DNA from: Tissierellaceae bacterium
Lineage (GTDB): Bacteria > Bacillota > Clostridia > Tissierellales > Tissierellaceae
Assembly: GCA_029264075.1 (NCBI GenBank)
Contig: JARICQ010000030.1
Span: 1-6,538, forward strand
Direction: 5' to 3'
Length of the DNA: 6,538 nt
Both the position numbers and the translations under genes were made by a program. Positions within the stretch are counted from its first letter, which is position 1, and the number at the start of each line of letters is the position of its first letter. The notes under the pieces were generated by a model. The model made no database searches, was not told where the DNA came from, and saw only the letters and a program-made list of their open reading frames with translations. This document shows positions 1 to 5,915 of this stretch, piece after piece.

Positions 1-1
1 T

Positions 2-121
2 CATGCGGTATCTTATGGAGTAAAACTAGCTGGGACTCTAGACAAGGATCAAATAGTTATAATAAATATTTCTGGCAGAGGAGATAAGGATGTAGCACAG
101 GTTAAAGATATAACAAAATGA
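2..121 (+). CDS. trpB: Tryptophan synthase beta chain, C-terminal end (partial)
   Basis: This is the last 39 codons of a gene whose start lies before the window. TrpB condenses indole with serine, using pyridoxal phosphate, to make tryptophan in the cytoplasm. The visible tail reads HAVSYGVKLAGTL and then NISGRGDKDV, and the SGRGDKD motif close to the C-terminus is characteristic of the classical TrpB1 form; the TrpB2 form has a different ending. The gene ends with TGA at 119-121, about where TrpB proteins normally end. A strong terminator begins five bases later, so trpB is the last gene of its transcript. In most Firmicutes trpA follows trpB directly; here it does not, so trpA must be upstream, elsewhere or absent. 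The family call rests on a short tail but the motif is distinctive. Confidence 0.88.
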   Translation, partial: HAVSYGVKLAGTLDKDQIVIINISGRGDKDVAQVKDITK

Positions 122-125
122 ATAG

Positions 126-173
126 AAGAGCCTTGTTTCGCCTCTAGCACTGGAAATAAGGCTCTTATTTTTT
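126..173 (+). terminator. Intrinsic terminator after trpB
   Basis: Bases 126-139 pair with 153-166, giving a 14-bp stem with one G-U pair (core AAGAGCCTT against AAGGCTCTT). The loop is 13 bases and the stem is followed by ATTTTTTC. It begins only four bases after the trpB stop and separates the tryptophan transcript from the lysine leader downstream. Confidence 0.92.
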
Positions 174-256
174 CGTGAAAATTTAAATCTTCTGGGGGAA
201 AATAGATTTTAAAAATATAAATTATCAAAAATAATTATATTAATTCTTTATATCCC
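174..256. other. AT-rich non-coding stretch upstream of the lysine promoter
   Basis: Apart from one short G run, this spacer between the trpB terminator and the promoter at 257 is almost all A and T. It has no open reading frame with a ribosome binding site. There are weak A/T inverted repeats (for example AAATCT against AGATTT), which such composition gives by chance. The A/T tracts just upstream of the -35 box could act as an UP element for RNA polymerase, but that is inference. Confidence 0.4.
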
Positions 257-285
257 TTGACAAAAGCAATTTAATGGATTAAACT
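257..285 (+). promoter_or_regulatory. Sigma-A type promoter of the lysine leader
   Basis: A perfect -35 box TTGACA (257-262) is followed after 17 bases by TAAACT (280-285), which matches the -10 consensus at four of six positions. Spacing and location fit transcription starting near 291-293, about 13 bases before the leader palindrome and 27 before riboswitch helix P1. No other equally good promoter lies between the trpB terminator and the aptamer. The transcription start is predicted, not observed. Confidence 0.75.
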
Positions 286-304
286 GTGAATCACAATTAA
301 ATAT

Positions 305-326
305 TACCTCACTTCGAAGTGAGGTA
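305..326 (+). repeat. Perfect 22-base palindrome overlapping riboswitch helix P1
   Basis: The sequence is fully self-complementary around its centre at 315/316 (half-site TACCTCACTTC). In RNA it would fold into a 9-bp stem with a UCGA loop. Its 3' arm contains bases 320-326, which also form the 5' strand of riboswitch helix P1, so the hairpin and P1 exclude each other. If transcription starts near 292 this is the first structure to form as RNA emerges. It could equally be a DNA operator for a dimeric repressor; nothing in the sequence decides between these. Confidence 0.8.
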
Positions 327-558
327 GAGGCGCCAGATTTAACAGTCCCTAGGGGAGCAGTGAAAGCTTTGATCCTATGGAGAAGGAAATTTGGCCGAAG
401 TTTGTAATATTCACAGTATTACATGCTGGGTCTATGGTTAATAGCTATAGGACTGTCGCGACTATCTTATCCAGGTCTGTTGCGTGTGCTATCTCATAAG
501 GTAAAGGGAGACGAGGTGCTAGTGTGCTATCAGATCTGAGTTTATCTCAGATTTTTTT
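319..558 (+). promoter_or_regulatory. Lysine riboswitch (L box) with expression platform
   Basis: This leader RNA should bind lysine and switch off dapA-dapB-lysC by transcription termination. All five helices of the lysine aptamer junction can be drawn: P1 320-327 with 489-496; P2 332-340 with 387-395, with an upper stem 346-353 with 374-381; P3 403-409 with 417-423; P4 430-435 with 447-453 (one bulged G); P5 457-462 with 479-484. The P2 loop GTGAA (360-364) is complementary to TTCAC (410-414) in the P3 loop, matching the known L2-L3 kissing contact. Conserved junction strings are present: AGAGGCGC (327-334), GGCCGAAG (393-400), GCTGGG (425-430), GACTGTC (451-457) and GTGCTATCTC (486-495). 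The platform contains the terminator at 532-558 and a possible antiterminator. The downstream genes all belong to lysine synthesis, which agrees with the ligand. Confidence 0.95.
532..558 (+). terminator. Riboswitch-controlled intrinsic terminator
   Basis: ATCTGAG (534-540) pairs with CTCAGAT (546-552) around a 5-base loop. Two more pairs (one G-U) extend the stem to 532-554, and a run of seven T covers 552-558. It lies 38 bases before the dapA start, in the normal place for an L-box terminator. The 5' arm can instead pair with bases 472-479 inside the aptamer, which would prevent the terminator from forming. Confidence 0.88.
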
Positions 559-596
559 GTATTTAAAAATAAATTTTAAAAAAGGAGAGAGTTCAA

Positions 597-1478
597 ATGT
601 TTAATGGAGCAGGCGTTGCTGTAGTTACACCTTTCAAGGGTGAAGATTTAGATTTTAGGGCATTTGAAAAATTAGTTGATTTTCATCTTGAAAATGATAC
701 ACAAGCTTTAATAGTTTTAGGTACTACAGGTGAAGCAAGTACACAAAACAGTGAAGAGAAGGAAGAGCTTATAAAAATAGCAGTAAAAAGAGTAAATAAG
801 AAGATACCAGTAATCATTGGGGTAGGAACAAATGATACTAGAACGACCTTGAAAAACACTGAACAGGCAGAAAGACTTGGAGCTGACGGACTTTTATTGG
901 TTACTCCTTACTACAATAAGGCTACTCAAAAAGGATTGATAGAACATTTTACAATGGTGGCAAATCATACAAAACTACCAATAATACTATACAATGTCCC
1001 TTCAAGGACAGGTATGAATATAGATGCAGATACGACTATAGCTATGAGCAAGCTGGAAAACATAGTAGGGATAAAGGAAGCAAGTGGAAATATAAATCAA
1101 ATCCTAGAAATTAGGAGAAATGTAAGTGATGATTTCAAGATTTTTTCTGGAAATGACGATCAAATACTCTCTACATATGCGTGTGGTGGAAATGGTGTAA
1201 TATCTGTAGTATCAAATATTATTCCAAAAGAAACTCAGGCTATGTGCAAGGCCTATATGGATTGAGATACAAAAGAGGCATTGAATCTTCAGCTTAAGTA
1301 CAAGAGATTGATAGATTTGTTATTTTGCCAAGTAAATCCTATACCAGTTAAGGCAGCCTTGTCTAAGATGGGCTATATAGAAAACAAACTAAGGCTTCCT
1401 CTAACTAGCATGGAAGAGGAAAACCTAGAAATGCTTGTGGAAGAGATGGAAAATGTAAATCTTACAAGAGGAGGATAA
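597..1478 (+). pseudogene. dapA: 4-hydroxy-tetrahydrodipicolinate synthase, interrupted by an in-frame TGA
   Basis: DapA condenses pyruvate with aspartate semialdehyde, the first committed step to diaminopimelate and lysine. The ATG at 597 is preceded by AAGGAGAG (582-589). Translation runs 222 residues to TGA at 1263-1265, then the same frame stays open to TAA at 1476-1478. Read through, the product is 293 aa, the normal DapA length. Active-site features are present: GTTGE at 42-46, YYN at 105-107, YNVPSRTG at 132-139 with the key Tyr132 and Arg137, and Schiff-base Lys160 in GIKEASG. After the stop the conserved DTKEALNLQ and NPIPVKAAL segments continue in frame. The TGA sits where many DapA proteins have Gly before Asp, so GGA to TGA is the simplest change. 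It falls at the boundary between the TIM barrel and the C-terminal helical domain, so a truncated barrel could still be made. Family identity is near certain; whether it is a pseudogene, a sequencing error or read through is open. Confidence 0.9.
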
Positions 1479-1481
1479 GGT

Positions 1482-2201
1482 ATGAATTTATTGATTTATG
1501 GAATCAAGGGATACATGGGAAGATTGATAAGTGATTTGGCCAAAAAAGATAGTTATTTTACGAATATATATGGAAAGGACCAGGATTTAATGGAGATAGA
1601 TGGAGGGGAAAAGATAGATATAATAATAGACTTTTCCCATCCATCCTCCCTAGGTGATATCATCGAGATAGCAAGGGAAAACAGATCAGCCTTGATACTA
1701 GGGACTACTGGATATAGTGAATCAGACTTGGCCAAGATAAGGAGCTTGTCAGAGGAGATTCCTATATTAAAGTCTAGTAATATGTCCTTGGGAATGAACA
1801 TACTCTTTTCTCTTGTTGAACAAACAGCATCTATGTTAAAAGACAAGGTGGATATAGAGGTAATAGAATCCCATCACAATAGAAAAAAAGACGCTCCATC
1901 TGGAAGTGCTAAAACTATAGTAGAATCTATTGAAAGAGGACTTGGAGAAAAGAGAAAGCACCAACATGGCAGATATGGACAGTGTAAGAGAGAAGAAGGC
2001 GAAATAGGAATACATGCCATCCGTGGAGGCAATATAGTGGGCTTTCATGAAGCTAGCTTTATAAATGAACTTGAAACTATAAAAATATCCCACGAAGCGT
2101 ATGATAGGAGTGTATTTGCAGAAGGAGCACTAGTGGGGGCTAAATTTCTATCAAGTCAAAAACCTGGTCTCTATACAATGAAGGATATATTAAATATATA
2201 G
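1482..2201 (+). CDS. dapB: 4-hydroxy-tetrahydrodipicolinate reductase
   Basis: DapB reduces the DapA product to tetrahydrodipicolinate with NAD(P)H, the second committed step to diaminopimelate and lysine. The 239-residue protein starts with a Rossmann dinucleotide-binding segment (GIKGYMG, 7-13), followed by IDFSHP (49-54), GTTG (74-77) and SNMSLGMN (99-106). The catalytic block ESHHNRKKDAPSGSA (129-143) supplies the proton-donor His131 and substrate-binding Lys135. The family ending is also present, from GIHAIRGG (176-183) to PGLYTMKDIL (228-237). It is slightly shorter than the 250-270 aa of many homologues but no block is missing. GAGGAGG (1468-1474) precedes ATG 1482 and lies inside the end of dapA, with only three bases between the dapA stop and this start. 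That fits tight coupling, but the strong site may let dapB be translated despite the dapA stop. Confidence 0.96.
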   Translation: MNLLIYGIKGYMGRLISDLAKKDSYFTNIYGKDQDLMEIDGGEKIDIIIDFSHPSSLGDIIEIARENRSALILGTTGYSESDLAKIRSLSEEIPILKSSNMSLGMNILFSLVEQTASMLKDKVDIEVIESHHNRKKDAPSGSAKTIVESIERGLGEKRKHQHGRYGQCKREEGEIGIHAIRGGNIVGFHEASFINELETIKISHEAYDRSVFAEGALVGAKFLSSQKPGLYTMKDILNI

Positions 2202-2230
2202 ATTATATAATTGGATTTGGAGGAAGTAGA

Positions 2231-3457
2231 ATGGAAATAGTTGTACAAAAGTATGGTGGTTCTTCTGTGGCAACAATTGAAAAAATGAATAAGGTAGCAG
2301 ATAAGATAATTAAAAAATACAAGGAAAACAAGAAACTAGTAATTGTCCTATCTGCTATGGGAGATAGCACCAATAGATTGATAGACCTTGCAAATCAGGT
2401 TTCGAAAAAACCTGATTCAAGAGAATTGGATGCACTCTTAACGACAGGAGAACAGATATCTATATCGCTTCTTGCTATGGCTTTAATAGAAAAAGGCTAC
2501 CAGGCAGTTTCCTTTAATGGATCCCAGCTTGATATAAGAGCTTCTGGTTTCCATCAAAGTGCAAAGATAAGCGATATAGATACTAGCAAAATAACTGAGA
2601 ATTTAGATCAAGGAAAGATAGTGATAGTGGCAGGATTTCAAGGAATATTTGAAAATGGAGAGCTGACAACTCTTGGTAGAGGTGGTAGCGATACATCTGC
2701 AGTGGCTCTTGCTGTAAAACTCAATGCTAAATGTGAAATTTATACAGATGTGGATGGCATATATACTATGGACCCTAGAAAATTAGAAGGGGCTAAAAAA
2801 CTAGACTATATTAGCTATGAAGAAATGATAGAGCTTGCAGATCTAGGAGCCAAGGTCATGAATTTTAGGTCTGTCATACTTGCAAGCAAGTACAAGGTGC
2901 CAATTTATGTGGGTGCGACATTTTCAGATAAGCGAGGAACTTTAATTACGAATAGGGAGTTGGTAGAGATGGAAGAGACGGCTATAGTGGGGATGACAGT
3001 GAATTTAGATGATATTCAAATTACAGTATTTAACTTACCATCTTCTAGTCAAAGTTTATCTAATTTATTTATGAAAATTGGAAGAGAAAATGTAAATGTA
3101 GATATGATATCTCAGATGCTTACCAGAGATAATAATATGGATGTAAGCTTTAGTATAGATAAGGACAACAAGGAAAAGGTCCTTCTTATATTGCAAAAAC
3201 TAAAAGAGGAGGACAAGTCCATAGATTGGGAAATAAATGAAAATATAGCAAAGGTTTCTGTAGTAGGATTTGGAATGAAGACAAATTCAGGAGTTGCAGG
3301 GAAAGTATTTGAACTTATGGCAGATAATGATATAGAAATAAAGATGATAACAACCTCTGAAACCAGGATTACTTGGATGATAAATTCAGACAGGGAGCAG
3401 GAGGTAATAAATTTAATAGGAGAAGAATTTGAGCTGAAAAGCGAAAAGGTTGGATAA
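2231..3457 (+). CDS. lysC: Aspartate kinase, lysine-pathway type
   Basis: Aspartate kinase phosphorylates aspartate with ATP, the entry to the aspartate family of amino acids. The 408-residue protein has the same length as Bacillus subtilis aspartokinase II. The kinase domain (about 1-240) shows KYGGSSV (7-13), the substrate segment LTTGEQISISLL (70-81), GRGGSDTSAVALA (149-161) and DVDGIYTMDPR (173-183). Two ACT regulatory domains follow, one near 250-325 (ITVFNLPS, then VNVDMISQM) and one near 340-405 (VSVVGFGMKTNSGVAGKVF, then IEIKMITTSE), the usual site of feedback binding. GGAGG (2219-2223) precedes ATG 2231, and the gap from dapB is 29 bases. It is last in the lysine operon and its stop codon lies inside the terminator. 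Position under a lysine riboswitch suggests a lysine-sensitive isozyme, but inhibitor specificity is inferred. An internal start may give a separate C-terminal subunit. Confidence 0.97.
   Translation: MEIVVQKYGGSSVATIEKMNKVADKIIKKYKENKKLVIVLSAMGDSTNRLIDLANQVSKKPDSRELDALLTTGEQISISLLAMALIEKGYQAVSFNGSQLDIRASGFHQSAKISDIDTSKITENLDQGKIVIVAGFQGIFENGELTTLGRGGSDTSAVALAVKLNAKCEIYTDVDGIYTMDPRKLEGAKKLDYISYEEMIELADLGAKVMNFRSVILASKYKVPIYVGATFSDKRGTLITNRELVEMEETAIVGMTVNLDDIQITVFNLPSSSQSLSNLFMKIGRENVNVDMISQMLTRDNNMDVSFSIDKDNKEKVLLILQKLKEEDKSIDWEINENIAKVSVVGFGMKTNSGVAGKVFELMADNDIEIKMITTSETRITWMINSDREQEVINLIGEEFELKSEKVG
2969..3457 (+). other. Possible internal start for an aspartate kinase beta subunit
   Basis: Codon 247 of lysC is ATG (2969-2971), preceded nine bases upstream by AGGGAG (2954-2959), a good ribosome binding site. 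Starting here would give a 162-residue protein made only of the two ACT domains. In Bacillus subtilis aspartokinase II, the beta subunit is known to arise from an in-frame internal start at nearly this codon, giving about 163 residues. The match in position and the purine-rich site are seen in the sequence; actual internal initiation is inferred. Confidence 0.5.
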
Positions 3458-3478
3458 TTTACTTATCTGGCCTTTTTT
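3444..3478 (+). terminator. Intrinsic terminator of the lysine operon, overlapping the lysC stop
   Basis: Bases 3444-3457 pair with 3463-3476 in a 14-bp stem containing three G-U pairs, around the loop TTTAC, with the stem ending in a run of six T (3473-3478). The 5' arm covers the last codons and TAA stop of lysC (3455-3457). It closes the riboswitch-controlled transcript, so the downstream genes need their own promoter. Confidence 0.85.
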
Positions 3479-3522
3479 ATATGAATATCTATAAAATATG
3501 CTACTTAAGTAACTCTTTGTAG

Positions 3523-3539
3523 TATAATTAGACTATAAT
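3523..3539 (+). promoter_or_regulatory. Candidate -10 boxes for the downstream cluster
   Basis: Two perfect TATAAT hexamers lie at 3523-3528 and 3534-3539, in the 136-base gap between the lysC stop and the next gene. Neither has a recognisable TTGACA-like box 16-18 bases upstream, nor a proper extended -10 TG. A promoter is expected here because of the terminator at 3444-3478, but AT-rich DNA yields such hexamers by chance. Confidence 0.4.
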
Positions 3540-3593
3540 CATTAGAAGTAAATAGTAATAAGTTGATCAGATATAGGAAGATGGAGGGAGAAT

Positions 3594-4064
3594 ATGACTA
3601 TAGAGAAGACAAAGGAATACTTTAAAAAACATGATATGGAGGATAAGATACTTGAGTTTAATGTTTCAAGTGCTACTGTTGAATTAGCTGCAGATGCTGT
3701 AGGATGTGAACCTAAAAGGATAGCAAAGTCACTTTCATTTATGGTAAATAATGAAGCTATCTTAATCGTAGTTGCAGGAGATGCAAAGATTGCCAATCCA
3801 AAATATAAGGCCCAGTTTGGAACAAAGGCTAAAATGCTCAAGGCAGATGAAGTTTTGGATTTAATAGGCCACGATGTAGGTGGAGTTTGTCCTTTTGCAA
3901 TCAATGAAGGAGTTAAGGTTTATCTTGATGAATCATTAAAGAGATTTCAAACAGTATTTCCAGCATGTGGAACTGATAATAGTGCTATTGAATTAACTAT
4001 CCAAGAACTTGAGATTCATTCTAAAGCTGATGGTTGGGTAGATGTCTGTAAGGGATGGGAGTAA
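3594..4064 (+). CDS. YbaK/EbsC-family aminoacyl-tRNA deacylase-like protein
   Basis: The family (INS superfamily, related to the editing domain of prolyl-tRNA synthetase) hydrolyses wrongly charged tRNAs in trans, for example Cys- or Ala-tRNA(Pro). The 156-residue single-domain protein shows the hallmarks: Lys45 in RIAKSLSF (42-49), matching the catalytic lysine of YbaK; a central strand ILIVVAGD (56-63); the GGVCPFA loop (96-102), which corresponds to the GxxxP motif; and ACGTDNSAIELT (124-135) in the C-terminal half. Length fits the family. The ATG is preceded by GGAGGGAG (3583-3590). It sits 136 bases after lysC beyond a terminator, so it begins a new unit, and the permease starts 7 bases after its stop. 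Which mischarged tRNA it acts on cannot be told from sequence; I therefore give no gene symbol. Confidence 0.9.
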   Translation: MTIEKTKEYFKKHDMEDKILEFNVSSATVELAADAVGCEPKRIAKSLSFMVNNEAILIVVAGDAKIANPKYKAQFGTKAKMLKADEVLDLIGHDVGGVCPFAINEGVKVYLDESLKRFQTVFPACGTDNSAIELTIQELEIHSKADGWVDVCKGWE

Positions 4065-4071
4065 GATAGAT

Positions 4072-5859
4072 ATGGGACCACAAATCATTGTATTTATAGT
4101 AATAATAGCCACCTTGTTTTTATTTATCTATGGCAGGCTCCGTTACGATTTTGTAGCCTTATTGGGCCTTATTGTGCTTACCATAACTGGAGTAGTATCT
4201 CCTGAGACTTCTTTTTTGGGATTCAGTCATCCTGCTATCATAACAGTTGCATCAGTTCTTGTAATAAGTAGTGCACTGATTAAAACTGGTCTAGTTGATA
4301 GGATTGTAAGAGTAATCAACAGGGGTTCAGATAAAATCTATATGAAGATAATGAGCTTAATGCTGATTACAGCCCTGCTCTCTGGATTCATGAACAATGT
4401 AGGGGCTTTGGCTCTTATACTTCCTATAGCTATGACTATAGCCAAACAAAACAAGATATCACCGTCACAACTACTGATGCCAGTAGCTTTTGCATCTTTA
4501 CTGGGCGGAATGACTACAGGAATAGGAACACCACCAAATTTGATTATATCTACCTATAGAATTCAAGCAGGTTATAGTGCCTTTCCATTTTTTTCATTTA
4601 CACCAGTTGGCTTGAGTTTAACCTTGCTAGGAATATTATTTACAACCCTTATAGGATGGAGGCTCATTCCTAGGAGAGATCCTGAAAACATAAAAGATAT
4701 ATTTAAGTTAGAAGATTATTTGTCTGAGTTAGTTGTAAACGATAAGTGTAGTATTGATGGAATGAAATTAAAGGATTTTTATAAAAACTACAGGATAGAT
4801 ATCAATGTCTTGAGCATTATCAGAGATGGATATAGGATAATATCACCTGGTGGGGACCAGCAGCTTCTTAGAGGAGATATATTGATTGTCAAGGCGCTTT
4901 CTTCAGATCTTACGGATCTGGTAACTAAGACTTGCTTAGATCTCAAGGGAGCCAGAAAGGATAAATTGGTCTTAAAAAGTGATTTGAAATCAGATGAGAT
5001 TGCCTTGGTAGAAGTAGTGTTGAGGGAAGATTCACCCCTAGTCGGTAGAACTGCTATAGAAACTAAGCTTAGAAATAGATACAATGCAAATCTTGTAGCA
5101 GTATCTAGAAAAGGTATTTCAAGTGTTGAAAGACTCAAACATTTTAGATTTCATACAGGAGATGTTTTGTTGCTTCAAATACCCAAGACTTCAATCCAAT
5201 ATGCATATACAAAAATGAGATGCCTGCCTCTTGCTGAAAGGGGAGTTGATATAAATACAGAATCATCTAAAAGGGATCAATATCTAGCTCTTGGAATCTT
5301 TATACTGTCTATATTAGCATCAAGCTTTGGACTTCTTCCAGTTCAAGTTTCATTTTCCTTTGCAGCTGTGCTCCTAGTAATATTAAATGTAATCACAGCT
5401 AGGGAGTTCTATGATGCTATAGAATGGCCTACTATTGTGATGCTGGGTTCACTCTTTGCACTAGGTTCAGCCCTTCAGAGCAGTGGGGCATCTGATACTA
5501 TAGCAGCTGGTTTGATGAATATGTCAGGAATCCTTTCACCAGCCTTAATGCTAGTGCTGATTATGATAATAACTATGAGCTTAACTAATTTGATCAGCAG
5601 TTCAGCTACTACAATACTTATGGGACCTATAGCCATCAGTGTAGCAAGTTCACTTGGGGTATCACCAGACCCTCTCCTAATGGCAGTAGGGGTAGCTGCT
5701 TCTTCAGCCTTCTTAACCCCTATAGCTCATCAATCAAACTTGCTTGTAATGGGACCAGGAGGGTATAAATTTACTGACTACTGGAAACTTGGACTACCAC
5801 TCTCGCTCATTACACTATTAATAGGAACACCACTGATACTATGGATATGGCCCTTGTAA
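4072..5859 (+). CDS. SLC13-type anion permease with two TrkA_C domains
   Basis: This is a multi-pass membrane carrier of the divalent anion/Na+ symporter group, whose members move dicarboxylates, sulfate or similar anions. From ATG 4072 the protein has 595 residues. The N-terminal half (about 3-200) has several hydrophobic helices, with NNVGALALILP (108-118) and GIGTPPNLI (150-158), the signature hairpin region of the superfamily. Residues about 216-372 are soluble and contain two TrkA_C-like (RCK C-terminal) domains, each ending in a GD strand (RGDILIVKA and TGDVLLLQI). The second membrane half (403-595) repeats the motif pattern in SLTNLISSSATT (503-514) and PIAHQSN (550-556). I choose 4072, not the in-frame ATG at 4042 inside the previous gene, because GGGAG (4057-4061) lies ten bases before it and the protein then begins directly with a membrane helix. 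The substrate is unknown; the TrkA_C domains suggest ligand regulation, which is inference. Confidence 0.9.
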   Translation: MGPQIIVFIVIIATLFLFIYGRLRYDFVALLGLIVLTITGVVSPETSFLGFSHPAIITVASVLVISSALIKTGLVDRIVRVINRGSDKIYMKIMSLMLITALLSGFMNNVGALALILPIAMTIAKQNKISPSQLLMPVAFASLLGGMTTGIGTPPNLIISTYRIQAGYSAFPFFSFTPVGLSLTLLGILFTTLIGWRLIPRRDPENIKDIFKLEDYLSELVVNDKCSIDGMKLKDFYKNYRIDINVLSIIRDGYRIISPGGDQQLLRGDILIVKALSSDLTDLVTKTCLDLKGARKDKLVLKSDLKSDEIALVEVVLREDSPLVGRTAIETKLRNRYNANLVAVSRKGISSVERLKHFRFHTGDVLLLQIPKTSIQYAYTKMRCLPLAERGVDINTESSKRDQYLALGIFILSILASSFGLLPVQVSFSFAAVLLVILNVITAREFYDAIEWPTIVMLGSLFALGSALQSSGASDTIAAGLMNMSGILSPALMLVLIMIITMSLTNLISSSATTILMGPIAISVASSLGVSPDPLLMAVGVAASSAFLTPIAHQSNLLVMGPGGYKFTDYWKLGLPLSLITLLIGTPLILWIWPL

Positions 5860-5915
5860 ACATTCATAAGTTAGCTATTGTTCAAGAAATAAGAAGCTAT
5901 AGGGAGGAATTTTAA

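Noticed and set aside
285..295. TGTGA-A-TCACA dyad at the predicted transcription start
   Set aside because: It resembles CRP half-sites, but these need six bases between arms and here there is one. A short dyad like this is weak evidence for any regulator.
305..558. T-box leader as an alternative to the lysine riboswitch
   Set aside because: No T-box sequence (TGGNACCGCG-like) or AG-bulge specifier stem is visible, while all five lysine aptamer helices and the kissing loops are present.
1263..1265. TGA reassigned to glycine or tryptophan (alternative genetic code)
   Set aside because: TGA serves as the natural stop of trpB at 119-121, at the expected end of the protein and followed at once by a terminator; reading through it gives an unconserved tail. 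Trp is encoded by TGG throughout. No other gene in the window has an internal TGA, so the standard code fits better.
1263..1330. Selenocysteine insertion at the dapA TGA
   Set aside because: The position is not catalytic or redox-active in DapA, where Gly is common, and I see no stable hairpin just downstream of the kind a bacterial SECIS needs.
1281..1478. Separate 65-residue gene starting at TTG 1281
   Set aside because: It is in frame with dapA and encodes its conserved C-terminal domain. The only purine run (AGAGG, 1274-1278) is two bases from the TTG, too close for normal initiation. It is the 3' part of dapA.
1553..2093. Minus-strand open frames across dapB (and similar ones over 3542-3904 and 4788-5138)
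   Set aside because: They lie opposite well-conserved genes, have low-complexity Ser/Phe/Ile-rich translations with no family motif, and lack convincing ribosome sites; they are shadows.
4042..4071. Upstream ATG at 4042 as the permease start
   Set aside because: It would overlap the deacylase gene by 23 bases, adds a charged non-family stretch before the first membrane helix, and has a poorer ribosome site than ATG 4072.
5865..5905. Hairpin or terminator between the permease and the QueG-like gene
   Set aside because: Only five bases (TAGCT with AGCTA) can pair and there is no T run after them, so it is not a credible terminator.
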